Shown here piece after piece: positions 33,409 to 43,639 of a DNA stretch of 64,000 bases. Each line of letters begins with the position of its first letter. Position 1 is the stretch's first letter. Below the pieces are notes generated by a model. That model was not told where the DNA came from. It searched no databases and was given only the letters and a program-made list of their open reading frames with translations. The position numbers and the translations under genes were made by a program. The stretch covers positions 10,980 to 74,979 of the forward strand of contig DHMO01000012.1 in NCBI GenBank assembly GCA_002405835.1, given 5' to 3'. Source of the DNA: Lentisphaeria bacterium UBA4640. GTDB taxonomy: Bacteria > Verrucomicrobiota > Lentisphaeria > Victivallales > UBA1829.

Positions 33409-36400
33409 TTATTTCAGTTTGAACGTGCGGATTTCAAACGGTTTGAAGCGCAGTTCCGCAGTCTTGCCTGAAACGGGGATTTCCCCGTCATCAGTCCATT
33501 CCATCAGATTTGTTTCGATGAGCTTCACGCCGGAATCGCGGAAGTTCAGACGCGCCGTGGAGTCGGTTCCGCGGGTTTCGAGGAGACGGATGACCACGCA
33601 GTCCTCTTTTTCCGCTTTCTTGACGACTTCGAGACTGACGCCGTCGCTTTCGACTGTGACGGGGGCGGTCAGGTTCAGTTTGCCGGGGAGGGAGAGCGGG
33701 GCGCGGTTCAGATTCGCGGCTTCCTGCATCACATCGGAGTGAGTGAGGTCTCCCTCGTGCGGGAGCAGCGCATAGGTGAAGGACTGCATGCCGAGATCCG
33801 CGTTCCAGTCCGGATACTTGGGCGAGCGGAGCAGACAGAGGTCGAGTGTGTGTTCCGCGCAGGCGTAACCGTATTTGCTGTCGTTCAGAAGCGCCAAGCC
33901 GTAATCGCGTTCGGAAAGATCCATGTAGCGGTGACCGATCACCTCAAAACGGGCGACGTCCCAGCTGGTGTTGAGGTAGACGGGGCGCTTCACAAAACCG
34001 TTCTGGATATCAAATCCGGCTTCCGCCGCAAAGATGTCGACGGGGAAGGAGACGCGGAGCATTTTACGCGCCTCGTGCCAGTCGACTTCCGTGCGGAATT
34101 CCAGCCGGCGGCTGTTTGAAGCGAGGAAAATCTTCTGAGTGAAGGAGGACTTTTCCCCGATCTTTCCGCTGATTTCAATCGTCGCGCCGAGAGCGCCGGT
34201 CTCCACGGAGGATAGCTTCACGTCGCGCGGAACCTGCGGTTCCTGTTCGCGGTAGAACGGCTCGATATCCCATGCTTCATAACAGGTCGGGCGGTCGGTG
34301 TAGAGACGGAGCGCGTTTCCGGTCTTTTTCGGGACGAGGAGGGAGCGCTGCTGCTTTTTGTCGAAGATTTCCGTCAGTTCGCCGCTTGTGTTGAAGCGGT
34401 AGCGGATGAATTCGTTTTCCAGAACGGGCGTCTTGCGTTTCGCCGCGGCGGACTTGCTCTTTGCGCCGCGCTTGAGGACGACTGCCTCTCCTGCGGGAAT
34501 TGTGCAGAGCACGCAGGGCGAGCCGTGGATTTCCTGAACGGGGAGTTCTTCTCCGTTTGCGGTGACCGTGTGCGCGGTCCAGTCGGCGGGGAGTTCGACC
34601 GGATGCGTGTAAGCACAGGAGAGCGTGTTGAGGAGCGTGCGGGTGTCGGCGGATTTTTTGCCGGCGCGGGCGATCAGCGCCATACAGTTTTTGAGGACTT
34701 CCGCGTGTTCCTTTTCGGTGTTTTCATACACTTTGGTGATGGAGGAACCGGGGATGATGTCATGGAACTGGTTGATGAGCAGAGTCTTCCAGCTGGCGTC
34801 GAGTTCCTTCTGCGGATATTTTGCGAGCGGCAGAGCGGAGTAGAGAAATTCAACGGCTGTGAGAAGCTGTTCGAGCTTGCGGTTGTTTTTCTTTGTGCGG
34901 GTCTGCGTGGTGAATGTTCCGCGGTGCATTTCCAGATAGAGTTCGCCGTTCCAGCGCGGAAGCTCATCGCGGTGCGTGTTGAGACGCTCGAAAAAGTCGT
35001 CTGCGCGTCCGAAGCGGACATGCGGCATTCCTTCGAGGTCGGCGAGACGCTGCGCGAATTCGATGTGTTCTTCCGAGGGACCGCCGCCGCCGTCGCCGAT
35101 GCCCATGAGGTTGAGGAATTCCCCGGTCTGGACGCTTTCATGATAACGGGATTGCGCATGGTCCATGGTCTGCGGTTCGCCGAGCCAGTTGTAGGTGTCG
35201 GCGGGCGGGAAATGGGTCAGGATTTCGGTCCCGTCGATGCCGCGCCAGAGAAAAGTGTGATAGGGGAAGCGGTTGGTTTTGTTCCAGGAGATTTTCTGTG
35301 TGAGGAAGTAGCTGCATCCCGCCTTTTTGATGATCTGCGGGAGGGCGGCGGAGTAGCCGAAAACATCGGGAATCCAGAGATTTTTCACATCGATGCCGAA
35401 TTCATCCATGAAGAAATTTTTCCCGTGGAGGAACTGGCGGACCATGGATTCGCCGGAGATGAGGTTGCAGTCGGCTTCGACCCACATTCCGCCGAAGAGT
35501 TCCCAGCGTCCGGCGGCGACCGCCTTTTTGATTTTTTTGTAGAGAAGCGGATAGTAATCCTTGATGAACTGATAGTGCTGAGGAGAGGAGGAGCCGAACA
35601 CGAAATCCGGATACTGCTCGATGAGCGCGATCTGGCTGGAGAAGGTTCGAGCGCATTTGCGGATGGTTTCGCGGACGGGCCAGAGCCAGCCGGTGTCGAT
35701 ATGCGCATGCCCGACGGTTGTTGCGGTGAGCGCGGATGCGTATGCGGGAGTGTGCAGAACGGGTTCGAGAACTTTACGGGCGGCCGCGGCGTTTTCCGGA
35801 TTTTCATCGTATGCATTGATTGCGCGGTTCATGGCGTCAAGCAGACGGCGGGAGCGGTAATCCTCTTTCGGGAAGGTCTTGAAGACTTCAAAGATTGTGC
35901 AGAAATCGAGCCAGAGCTTCCACGCTTCGGTGTTGAAGAGAGCGAGCGACATGGCTTTGACGAGTCCGGTGAACGTGCCTTCCGGATTTTTTTCCTTGAG
36001 CGAGGGATCTTCGGTTTGGCGGATGCCGAAAAGAGCGTTTCCGGCGAGCTCGATCCAGAGATCGACTTTTCCGCTTTTCTTTATTTTTTCGGACAGGATG
36101 AACTGTTCTTTGAAGTAGTGCGGATTGATGTTGCTTCCGCCGGTGACTGCGTAAACCGGACAGCCGGAGTCGTCGAAGATCATGGCTTCGCCGGAGAAGT
36201 TGAGATAGAGCGCGAGGTCTTTGCGTTTCCATGCGGCGGGGATGGCTGCGCGGACATGAACCCAGGCGCTTTCCCATTTACCGCCCCAGACGTCGCCTTC
36301 ATGAAGCGGAGCGTATGAGAGTTCGAGACGTTTTTCAAACGGAACGGGATCGGTTGTTTTTGCGAATTCCGCGTTGAGTTCGATTGTTTCCGTGAAACGG

Positions 36401-36468
36401 TCGCCGCGGATTCTCTGGGTAAAGAGGCGGCAGCGCTCGATGTAAATGCTTTCTTCTTCTCTTTGCAT
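33409..36468 (-). CDS. GH38 alpha-mannosidase
   Basis: The start at 36468 (MQREEESIYIERC, 1019 aa) has AAGGAA ahead; the ATG at 36516 lies inside the operator palindrome. No signal peptide, so cytoplasmic. Bacterial GH38 layout: an N-terminal accessory domain (1-245), a catalytic barrel starting with the zinc motif HAHIDTGWLWP (about 254), the nucleophile Asp in WIPDVFGYSAALPQI (about 364), a helical bundle, then large C-terminal beta domains. It should trim alpha-mannosides from imported glycans. It is monocistronic, with a terminator after it and a perfect 22-bp palindrome before it. Confidence 0.94.
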   Translation of the reverse strand: MQREEESIYIERCRLFTQRIRGDRFTETIELNAEFAKTTDPVPFEKRLELSYAPLHEGDVWGGKWESAWVHVRAAIPAAWKRKDLALYLNFSGEAMIFDDSGCPVYAVTGGSNINPHYFKEQFILSEKIKKSGKVDLWIELAGNALFGIRQTEDPSLKEKNPEGTFTGLVKAMSLALFNTEAWKLWLDFCTIFEVFKTFPKEDYRSRRLLDAMNRAINAYDENPENAAAARKVLEPVLHTPAYASALTATTVGHAHIDTGWLWPVRETIRKCARTFSSQIALIEQYPDFVFGSSSPQHYQFIKDYYPLLYKKIKKAVAAGRWELFGGMWVEADCNLISGESMVRQFLHGKNFFMDEFGIDVKNLWIPDVFGYSAALPQIIKKAGCSYFLTQKISWNKTNRFPYHTFLWRGIDGTEILTHFPPADTYNWLGEPQTMDHAQSRYHESVQTGEFLNLMGIGDGGGGPSEEHIEFAQRLADLEGMPHVRFGRADDFFERLNTHRDELPRWNGELYLEMHRGTFTTQTRTKKNNRKLEQLLTAVEFLYSALPLAKYPQKELDASWKTLLINQFHDIIPGSSITKVYENTEKEHAEVLKNCMALIARAGKKSADTRTLLNTLSCAYTHPVELPADWTAHTVTANGEELPVQEIHGSPCVLCTIPAGEAVVLKRGAKSKSAAAKRKTPVLENEFIRYRFNTSGELTEIFDKKQQRSLLVPKKTGNALRLYTDRPTCYEAWDIEPFYREQEPQVPRDVKLSSVETGALGATIEISGKIGEKSSFTQKIFLASNSRRLEFRTEVDWHEARKMLRVSFPVDIFAAEAGFDIQNGFVKRPVYLNTSWDVARFEVIGHRYMDLSERDYGLALLNDSKYGYACAEHTLDLCLLRSPKYPDWNADLGMQSFTYALLPHEGDLTHSDVMQEAANLNRAPLSLPGKLNLTAPVTVESDGVSLEVVKKAEKEDCVVIRLLETRGTDSTARLNFRDSGVKLIETNLMEWTDDGEIPVSGKTAELRFKPFEIRTFKLK

Positions 36469-36507
36469 GACGAATTCCTTTTTAGAGTCTTCTGAACTGA
36501 AAAACAT

Positions 36508-36529
36508 AAAATGCAACCGGTTGCATTTT
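36508..36529. promoter_or_regulatory. 22-bp perfect palindromic operator before the GH38 gene
   Basis: AAATGCAACCGGTTGCATTT is the central 20 bp of a perfect palindrome with the CG-centred form of LacI/GalR-family operators. It sits 40-61 bp before the start, at the likely promoter (TATGTT near 36502 as -10). The regulator is not adjacent. Confidence 0.65.
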
Positions 36530-36653
36530 GAGGTTTTTAAAACATCCGTTCGCCGGGCTCTGTTGTTAAAAATTTTGATTCAGCACCGTTCCGCGTGGGT
36601 TCCCGGCGGATAGCGGGAGTGAACGGAACGCATTTTGGGAAATAAAAAATAAA

Positions 36654-36729
<76 letters not shown>

Positions 36730-36883
36730 GTCATTATGATTCAGTAATTTAATCCGTTTTCCGGAAAAAGCAAGCAGTATTTTTTACTTTTTTGAAAAAG
36801 ACCCGCCGCGTCCGGATCCAGCCGGGCGCGGCGGAGCGGTTATTCCGCAGAGATTTCAAAATAAACGGCGTTGCCGCGATCGT
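36730..36883. other. intergenic stretch, nothing recognised
   Basis: Together with 36530-36653 this flanks the tRNA gene. It holds the tRNA promoter region (minus strand) and the 3' end of the hydrolase transcript. No further gene or clear repeat was seen, and no integrase remnant at the tRNA 3' end. Confidence 0.4.
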
Positions 36884-39800
36884 TTATTTTGCAATGACGC
36901 GGCTTTCATACTTCACGGTGACAGGAACGCCTGCTTTCACTTCAATTTCTCCTCTGCATGGGAAATTGTGGATTGCATAGATCACCGGAACTCCGTCTTC
37001 CGTGCGCAAGCCGGAATGCTTGTTGAAGAACCAGTATTTCGGTGTTCCATCCGGTCGTTTTTCGGAGAAATCCGCATTTTTCAACGTGCCGCCGGTGACT
37101 GAAATATTGCGGTATTCCGCAGTGTACTGTTCATTCATCGAATACCCGCTCATGAAAAGCAGAGGAAGTTTGCCGTTCTGTGCAGGGGTAACCGTGAATT
37201 CCTGTGGCATCCAGGAACGTCCGCTGACATCATTTTTGTTCGTGCGGAGCGGTTTGCCGTCTGCTCCGTTTGTCCGGATATCCACACGCGAGGTGAATGC
37301 CGGAGTGACACGGATCAGTTTGAACCCGGAACGTTCCATGAAATTCTTATCGGTTCCATTCCAGACAAGCTGCGCTTTGCGGTGTTCTCCGTCTGAATCG
37401 TTGACGGCGATGTCGAGTCCGAGGAAGTCTTCATACTGAACCGGAATCCGGATATCCGCCGTCCAGCCGTCGGAATTTTCTGTAATTCTACAGGAAACAT
37501 TCTCCTGAGTCTGCTGTTTGACATTGCGGGGGAAGATCAGCTGTTTCGTTTTTGTGCCGTATTTCACCGGATCACCGGAGAACGGATCCCGGTCGATAAA
37601 CAGTTCGATGCTGTCGGTGTCCCAGCCGGACTTGGAAGGTTGGCCGGGCTTGTCGTCTTTGACATTTACTGTTACATGCAATCCGCCTTTGAAATCTGCA
37701 CGGAGTGTGACTGCCGCCGAAAAATCTTCCGGAGACGTCGGCTTACCATGGAAATTTCTGGAAATATCAGACGTATGCGGAACCGGACCGAGCGTCAGGA
37801 GCTGAACCGGATATGCCGGACGGGTCAGGGCGAATTTCGGAAAACCTTCTGCGCTGAACCGTACTTGTGCGGTATTGCTTTCCCGGAGGTTCACGGGAAT
37901 GGAAAAGGTGAAAAATCCGAAATCTTTCCAGTTCCGGCAGTTCTGCGCAACTGGAGCCTGGAATGCTTCGGAAGACGCGGAAACGGTTTTACGGTCAAGC
38001 ATTTTTCCTGTCAGATTCTGCATAGCGAAAATCAGACGGGTTCCGCCGTCTTCGTGCCCGATCAGCACGCGGTCTGTCAGGAATGAGGCGTCGCTGTGAA
38101 CTGCGCGGTTGTTGACCCATGCGACAATGTCCGCGACCTTGACTTCCGGAGCCCATTCAATGTACAGCGGCTTTGCATTCAGCGGAAGAGCTTTTTCCGT
38201 TTGAACCGGGTTGGCCATCATGTCGTAGATTTTATGGCGCATCGGCGGAATGTTGAGCATTGCCGGCACGGGCGCTCTGGAGTTCCAGATCGCCGTATAG
38301 AGTGTATCGCCGCGGCGGAACGTGTATGCGAGAGCTCCCAGCTGAAGATCATGCGCCGCGATCGGTTTTGCTCCTGCAATAAAATGTGCAGTTGCCGCAT
38401 GAGCTGCAAAGCGGGCGTCCGGAACGTTTAATGCACGACCGTAGACTTGCCCTGTCATCAGCCCCATGCCGCGGGGAGTTGTCATAGTTAGAAAATGAGT
38501 TGCGGTTGAACCGGAACAGCCTTCGCCCATGTCAATAATCAGATGACGCGCCAGGTCTTCGGGAAGAACGCGTGCCGCATAATCCGTGGCGGGCATCCAG
38601 TCGGGGATGATATAGTAGTTCTCCCCGTTCCAGAGTCCAGATTTGTACCCGAACTTTTTGAGATTTCCGAGTAGTTTGCGGCGGGCGTCCATCTGAGTGG
38701 CGGGAATGCTGTTGTCCAGCTTGGCGTAGGGATGAATCGTGATGTGATCCATGTATTTGTCCGCGCCGAGCTTGAGACATTTACCGATGAAATCGTCGAT
38801 ATCCGCTCCGAAGTCGGAAGTCGAGCAGAGACCGAGTATTTTTGCGTCCGGATCGGCTTTGCGGATTTCCTCCGATGCGGCTTTCATGTACTCCATGTAA
38901 TTGTCCGCATGCATGTAGAGATTCGATTCATTCAGAATCTCATAGAATTTGATTTTCCCCTTGTAGCGTTTTGCGATTGCGGAGACATACGCACGCCAGT
39001 CGGAGAGCTGCGGACGGAAATAGTTTTTCTTGTAACGCTGTCCGAAATAGGTATCCGCGGGCATGGGGGTTCCGTTCGGATTCCCGGAACGGTCGCGGTC
39101 GCGAACCCATTTCGGAAGAAAGGTATCGGCTCCGTGATGATCGGTCAGAAGTCCGCCGACAACGCACATGACGTCCGTGCCGGTTTTGGCGGCCTGGTCT
39201 ATTTCATAATCGGTCCGACTCCAGTCGAATTTTCCCTGTTCCGGTTCAACGGTCTTCCAGAGCGCAAGCGCTCCGTCCCATGTCCGGTGAACGTTTCCGC
39301 CGGCGAGACGGATGAGTTGAATTCTGTTTTCCGTGGGTCCGTATTCCGACACAATGTATTTGTTGCCCATCGGTGTATAAGAACCCGTTGTGCCGATACG
39401 GAACCCATCCTCTGTTTTTTTGCGCGGTTTTGGAACTGCGACAAATTTTGCGGCGGAGAAATAGGATTCATCGCCTCGTTTAACCCGGCTGAACCGGATT
39501 GTTTCCGGCTGCTGATTCCAGTCGCGGACAAATGCTCCGGTTGTAATGCGGGGATGGAGCGAAGAGAAGATCTGATACGAACCGTAGGGCAGTTTCCCTT
39601 TGAACGTGAAAGGAACAACCGCAACTTTTCCTTTTTTCAGATTCAGATCGACGGTCTGCTTTGCAATTTCGCGGTCGTAGAAATCGTCAATCAGCGTAAG
39701 TTCGGTTTTCCGGTTCAGGTCGGAGGTGTAGGAAACCGCGTATACTTTACCATTGATTTGTTCCGGTTCTTCATACAGTCCGCTTTCCGTCCGTATAGCC

Positions 39801-40435
39801 AGTTCCAATGTCTCTTTGGGAGCATAGGCGGTTGCGGAACGCCCCTCTTCAACTTGAACATTGTCAATCAGAACGGCGCCCTTGCTTCCCCCGCCCATGT
39901 AGATGCGGATGGAATATGCCGAGTGATTTCCGCTGTTGAATGTGCAGCTCCAGCGAGTCCACTCGCCGGAAAGATTCACTTTAGCGCGTCCGGTTTTGGT
40001 GAAGACTTCTTTTGCCGCATTGGCAAAACCTGTGTCGGGAAGAACGCGTCCGGAACCGTCATAGCGAAGTGCGCGCTGTGAAGAAATCAGATCAAGAAAG
40101 AAGGAAACGGGACCCGGTTTTACCTGTTTCAGATAGTAGGAAACCGTGTAGTCGGTATTTTTCTTTACCGGAAAATTGTAACTGGAAACGAGAGTTTCCA
40201 CATTTTCCGGTCCCGGTTCGATGCGCAGTGCCCGGGAGCCGGAAACGGCGTCTCCGGAAGGGTATGAAACTGCGCTCCGGTAACTCCCGTCCGGTCTGTC
40301 CGCCTTGTGGTAGACGTGTTCGTTCCAGCCGGCATTTTCGAGCTCAAAACTGGAATTGAAGACGAGATTTTCCGCCGAGCAGATTCCGCATGCTGCGAAC
40401 ATGCTTGAGATTGCAAAAAGAATTGAGTGTTTCAT
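36884..40435 (-). CDS. large secreted glycoside hydrolase with binding modules
   Basis: An 1183-aa protein with signal peptide MKHSILFAISSMFAACGICSA. The N-terminus is a CBM4/9-like module (LVFNSSFELENAGWNEHVYH, with IDNVQVEEG at its end). A clan-A barrel runs from about 390 to 700: FYEILNESNLY (candidate acid/base Glu near 503) and SGLWNGENYY (candidate nucleophile Glu near 603), similar in style to GH39. A CBM9-like domain follows (about 870-1030, VNVKDDKPGQ, DSIELFIDRDPFSG). It resembles the 1174-aa protein in architecture but not closely in sequence. AAGGAG precedes the start. It is the last gene of the eight-gene operon. Confidence 0.75.
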   Translation of the reverse strand: MKHSILFAISSMFAACGICSAENLVFNSSFELENAGWNEHVYHKADRPDGSYRSAVSYPSGDAVSGSRALRIEPGPENVETLVSSYNFPVKKNTDYTVSYYLKQVKPGPVSFFLDLISSQRALRYDGSGRVLPDTGFANAAKEVFTKTGRAKVNLSGEWTRWSCTFNSGNHSAYSIRIYMGGGSKGAVLIDNVQVEEGRSATAYAPKETLELAIRTESGLYEEPEQINGKVYAVSYTSDLNRKTELTLIDDFYDREIAKQTVDLNLKKGKVAVVPFTFKGKLPYGSYQIFSSLHPRITTGAFVRDWNQQPETIRFSRVKRGDESYFSAAKFVAVPKPRKKTEDGFRIGTTGSYTPMGNKYIVSEYGPTENRIQLIRLAGGNVHRTWDGALALWKTVEPEQGKFDWSRTDYEIDQAAKTGTDVMCVVGGLLTDHHGADTFLPKWVRDRDRSGNPNGTPMPADTYFGQRYKKNYFRPQLSDWRAYVSAIAKRYKGKIKFYEILNESNLYMHADNYMEYMKAASEEIRKADPDAKILGLCSTSDFGADIDDFIGKCLKLGADKYMDHITIHPYAKLDNSIPATQMDARRKLLGNLKKFGYKSGLWNGENYYIIPDWMPATDYAARVLPEDLARHLIIDMGEGCSGSTATHFLTMTTPRGMGLMTGQVYGRALNVPDARFAAHAATAHFIAGAKPIAAHDLQLGALAYTFRRGDTLYTAIWNSRAPVPAMLNIPPMRHKIYDMMANPVQTEKALPLNAKPLYIEWAPEVKVADIVAWVNNRAVHSDASFLTDRVLIGHEDGGTRLIFAMQNLTGKMLDRKTVSASSEAFQAPVAQNCRNWKDFGFFTFSIPVNLRESNTAQVRFSAEGFPKFALTRPAYPVQLLTLGPVPHTSDISRNFHGKPTSPEDFSAAVTLRADFKGGLHVTVNVKDDKPGQPSKSGWDTDSIELFIDRDPFSGDPVKYGTKTKQLIFPRNVKQQTQENVSCRITENSDGWTADIRIPVQYEDFLGLDIAVNDSDGEHRKAQLVWNGTDKNFMERSGFKLIRVTPAFTSRVDIRTNGADGKPLRTNKNDVSGRSWMPQEFTVTPAQNGKLPLLFMSGYSMNEQYTAEYRNISVTGGTLKNADFSEKRPDGTPKYWFFNKHSGLRTEDGVPVIYAIHNFPCRGEIEVKAGVPVTVKYESRVIAK

Positions 40436-40450
40436 AGTTGCTCCTTTGTG

Positions 40451-41212
40451 TTATTTGTAGTCCGGGTGACCGATATCTTTCAAAGAGCCGTACCAGTAGT
40501 AGACTCCGCGGGCGGAACCGTAGGAATACGGAATTTGAGTCCGGCTCATCGCAGCGGAATGACCATCAAGGAAGAGAATGTTCGCCCGGAGACCTGGGTG
40601 ACGGGCGTAATCAACGTGCGATTCTGCCGGGTTGTGGCGGTCGGCCACATAGTCGGAAAGCGCCGGCTGCTGGCTACTGTCGCATTTTGCATCCAGGACG
40701 GTGATGCAGGTGGATGCCCGGGATATTCTGTTCAGATTTCTGTCTTTGAACGGACTGCCTGCATAACCGCTGATCCAGCTGTTGATTGTGTAATGGCGGA
40801 CTTTGGAAAAAACATCATACCATTGATCGCGTTCCGCCGGATCGCGAAATATTCCGCGGGGACGGAACTCATAGTCACTTTTCCGCTCCCACGAAGAGTA
40901 ATCGGAAATTTCTCCTTTGCCTCCGGTGTAGGGATAAAGCATGTCCTGCCATTTTCCAAGCACCATTGCGCCTGAACTGCCCGCTAAATTTCCCATGGCG
41001 TGAGGACCGTATCCGTTGTTGTCCATAGTGTATTGGGTGAATGCTGTTCCGATACCTTTCAGATTGCTGAGACATTGGATGGCGCGGGCTTTGTCACGCG
41101 CCGCGTTCAGAGCCGGCAGAAGTATGCCGGCAAGAATTGCGATGATCGCAATCGTTACGAGGAGTTCTATAAGGGTGAACTTCTTCTTGAAATCAGACGA
41201 TAAACGTTTCAT
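40451..41212 (-). CDS. H-X9-DG-type pseudopilin
   Basis: A 253-aa protein. Leader MKRLSSDFKKK, then FTLIELLVTIAIIAILAGIL with Glu at +5. The C-terminal motif reads HPGLRANILFLDGH, with ten rather than nine residues between His and DG. AGGAGG-like CGGAGG lies before the start. It sits between the GH110-like enzyme (12 bp upstream) and the large hydrolase (15 bp downstream), in the operon started by the GntR-LacI regulator. Confidence 0.87.
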   Translation of the reverse strand: MKRLSSDFKKKFTLIELLVTIAIIAILAGILLPALNAARDKARAIQCLSNLKGIGTAFTQYTMDNNGYGPHAMGNLAGSSGAMVLGKWQDMLYPYTGGKGEISDYSSWERKSDYEFRPRGIFRDPAERDQWYDVFSKVRHYTINSWISGYAGSPFKDRNLNRISRASTCITVLDAKCDSSQQPALSDYVADRHNPAESHVDYARHPGLRANILFLDGHSAAMSRTQIPYSYGSARGVYYWYGSLKDIGHPDYK

Positions 41213-41224
41213 TTGAAACCTCCG

Positions 41225-42832
41225 TTACAGTTTTTTCCTTTTTGATGTGTTGGCGGCGAGTTTTACTTCGGCGATGTTTTCCATGTAGATGCCGTCATTG
41301 GAGCTGGGATCTCCAAATGTGATATCATTTCCGGTAATTTCCGCACCGGTTGTTCCCTGAAGAAGGATGCCGTAGCGTTTTGCCGTAATGACATTGTCGG
41401 CAATACGGATGTTTTTGTGTGCATTTTCCGGAAATACCCGGCAGAGCGGGGCGTTCCCGGCAACAAAAATGCAGTCGCGGTTTTTCCCACTGAAACGGTT
41501 GCCGATGATTTCCACATTGCTTGCGCATCCGCCGGACATCCATTCGTATTCTGTGCTGACTACAATCGGCGGACACTCCGTATTTTCGCTTGTGCAGTTT
41601 TCTATGCGTCCGGACGCTTTGACGAGTACAGCGCGTCCGCGAGTATATCCGAATGTGCATCCGCGGACAAGAAAGCCGTTGCCGCAGGCGGAATTCGACA
41701 TGATGACGGAACCCGTCGGCATAGGGACTTCACGGTCAAGCTCCACTTCATAGACTGTATGAAAGCGGTCTCTGGTGTATTCAACAAGCGGAAGTGTATT
41801 GATGTACTCTCTGTCCTTTTCCGTAAGTTCACCGGCATACCGGACGGAGACAGCGGTTGCGTCCGGAGGACACTGTCCGTCGGGGTACATGATCTGGATG
41901 GAATCGCCCGCCTTTGTGTTGACTCCCTGTTCGCAGACGAGCACGCGCAGTTTTCTGCCGTCCCGCTGAGTGACAAGGTTGTAGACCCCGGAGATGTTGA
42001 CGCAGTCGTCGCAGTGATACCTTGCGGTGCAGTCAAGAATTTGAGGCCCGACAACCGCGTTTTTGATAACGAATGCATCATGATTTCCGCTGCGCAGGCG
42101 CGGAATGGCGCGTTTGACGATATCCTCTTCCGGAGCCCGCCGGTCGACACGGCAGCTTTGATATGTTGTCCGTTCGCACCAGAATTCACGGAAAGCCACG
42201 CCGCCGGGAGTGCTGTAAACGGTGACATTTTCCACGCGGCAGTTTGTGCAATGACGCAATTCCACGGTACATTCATCGTCGAAGAAGTCGCGCACCACCG
42301 GCGGGTTTGTATTGAGACTGAAAACGGCAATGTCCCCGACGGAGCCTTTGCGGTCGAGCCCGCCGGTTATCCGGTAACAGTTGTTTTCTACAAGCCTGAC
42401 GGAGAGTTCGCCCCGGTAGCGCATGGGGTTGACAATTTCATATGTGTTTCCGCTGTAGACCTGAACCGGCCAGACGGTGAGATCGCGGCTGTCAAGTTTT
42501 TCGACTGGATAGCCGTCGAAAATTTTGACAAGCCAGTTTCCGTCCGCATCCGATTCAATGATACGTCCCTGAGTGTACGGGAGCGGATCATAATCAAGAA
42601 CAGCGTTTTTGATTGTTACGTCTGAACAGTTTTCCAGCAGGAAAAATCCCCAGCGGGCCAGACCGATCAGATCCGATCCGGAAAAATCAATTTCCACACC
42701 GGTTAAGTTTTTCAGCAGGAAAAATTTGTGACCGCAATCCTCCAGGCGGTAAACTCCCTTTGGAATGACGATTTTGTTTTTCCCCGCGGCAAGTTCGCGT
42801 TCTATGAACGCGATCGGGTTAATTGAGTTCAT
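41225..42832 (-). CDS. right-handed beta-helix enzyme, GH110-like
   Basis: A 535-aa protein without a classic signal peptide. The sequence is a parallel beta-helix: an opening IVIPKGVYRLEDCGHKFF, then repeated short strand units. RSGNHDAFVIKNAVVGPQI and YHCDDCVNISG match the Asp-rich core of GH110 alpha-1,3-galactosidases, so terminal alpha-galactose is a plausible substrate; the exact catalytic Asp residues cannot be fixed by eye. AAGGAG precedes the start. It lies in the operon 33 bp after the SDR gene. If it does act on galactosides, that fits the galactose-type sugar-acid pathway proposed for the operon. Confidence 0.65.
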   Translation of the reverse strand: MNSINPIAFIERELAAGKNKIVIPKGVYRLEDCGHKFFLLKNLTGVEIDFSGSDLIGLARWGFFLLENCSDVTIKNAVLDYDPLPYTQGRIIESDADGNWLVKIFDGYPVEKLDSRDLTVWPVQVYSGNTYEIVNPMRYRGELSVRLVENNCYRITGGLDRKGSVGDIAVFSLNTNPPVVRDFFDDECTVELRHCTNCRVENVTVYSTPGGVAFREFWCERTTYQSCRVDRRAPEEDIVKRAIPRLRSGNHDAFVIKNAVVGPQILDCTARYHCDDCVNISGVYNLVTQRDGRKLRVLVCEQGVNTKAGDSIQIMYPDGQCPPDATAVSVRYAGELTEKDREYINTLPLVEYTRDRFHTVYEVELDREVPMPTGSVIMSNSACGNGFLVRGCTFGYTRGRAVLVKASGRIENCTSENTECPPIVVSTEYEWMSGGCASNVEIIGNRFSGKNRDCIFVAGNAPLCRVFPENAHKNIRIADNVITAKRYGILLQGTTGAEITGNDITFGDPSSNDGIYMENIAEVKLAANTSKRKKL

Positions 42833-42865
42833 AACAGCTCCTTTTTTGGTTTAAGAGTTTATTTT

Positions 42866-43639
42866 TCATTTAGCCGTCCTGGCCAGTTTGCGTGAGACTC
42901 CTCCGTCGGCAATCAGGGTCTGTCCGGTGATGAACGAAGAACGTTCACTTGCGAGAAACAGCGCGAGTTCGCCGATGTCGCGCGGCTCGCCGATGCGTCC
43001 GAGCGGAATGCCGGATGCGATCTCCTCCCGGTTGAATCCCGGGGCGTTCGACATGCGCGGAACTTCGATGTAGCCCGGCGCAATCGTGTTCAGCCGGATC
43101 CGGTCTTTGCCGCACTCCAGAGCCAGTTCTCCGGTCATGGAGTGGATCGCCCCCTTGCTCATCGCGTAGAGCGTGCGTCCCGGAACGGTGGTGTCCATCT
43201 GCACCGAACCGAGGTTGATGATGCTGCCGCCGGAAATGTTGTTCCGCATCCGTTTGATTTCGTTCAGACAGCAGAACAGGGTTCCGCGGATATTCATGTC
43301 CGTGAGCTTTTCGTAAGTTTCATATGTCACTTCGTCGAGCGGCATGAATCCGGGATCCCATCCGGCGTTGTTGACGGCGGCGTCGAGCCCGCCGAGCACG
43401 CGGTCGACTTCCGCGAACAGCGCATCAATTCCCTCTTTCGTCCTGAGGTCGGCGCGGAATATATGGACGTTTCCTCCGCGGTCCGCAAGGCGCTTCCGGA
43501 GCGCTTCTCCCTCTTCGGGAGAGGTGCGGTAATGAAGCAGAAGTTCCGCCCCGTTTTCCGCGAACACCTCCGCGATGCCGACGCCGATTCCCTTTGCGGA
43601 ACCGGTGATGAGCACGCGTTTGCCTTCGAGTTCCTTCAT
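42866..43639 (-). CDS. short-chain dehydrogenase/reductase (probable sugar dehydrogenase)
   Basis: A 257-aa classical SDR. TGSAKGIGVGIA (cofactor glycine motif), NNAGWDP, the catalytic Ser region INLGSVQ, and YAMSK with the catalytic Tyr and Lys. GLDAAVNNAG and the ending ASERSSFITGQTLIADGG are standard. The start codon overlaps the stop of the upstream beta-helix gene (ATGA), so translation is coupled. Beside a sugar-acid dehydratase and an aldolase, it most likely oxidises the free sugar to its lactone with NAD(P); the sugar itself cannot be read from sequence. Confidence 0.93.
   Translation of the reverse strand: MKELEGKRVLITGSAKGIGVGIAEVFAENGAELLLHYRTSPEEGEALRKRLADRGGNVHIFRADLRTKEGIDALFAEVDRVLGGLDAAVNNAGWDPGFMPLDEVTYETYEKLTDMNIRGTLFCCLNEIKRMRNNISGGSIINLGSVQMDTTVPGRTLYAMSKGAIHSMTGELALECGKDRIRLNTIAPGYIEVPRMSNAPGFNREEIASGIPLGRIGEPRDIGELALFLASERSSFITGQTLIADGGVSRKLARTAK

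Noticed and set aside
34525..36318. 597-codon plus-strand open frame opposite the GH38 gene
   Set aside because: It is antisense to a clearly assigned enzyme, has no ribosome site or family motif, and its length follows from the GC-rich third positions of the real gene.
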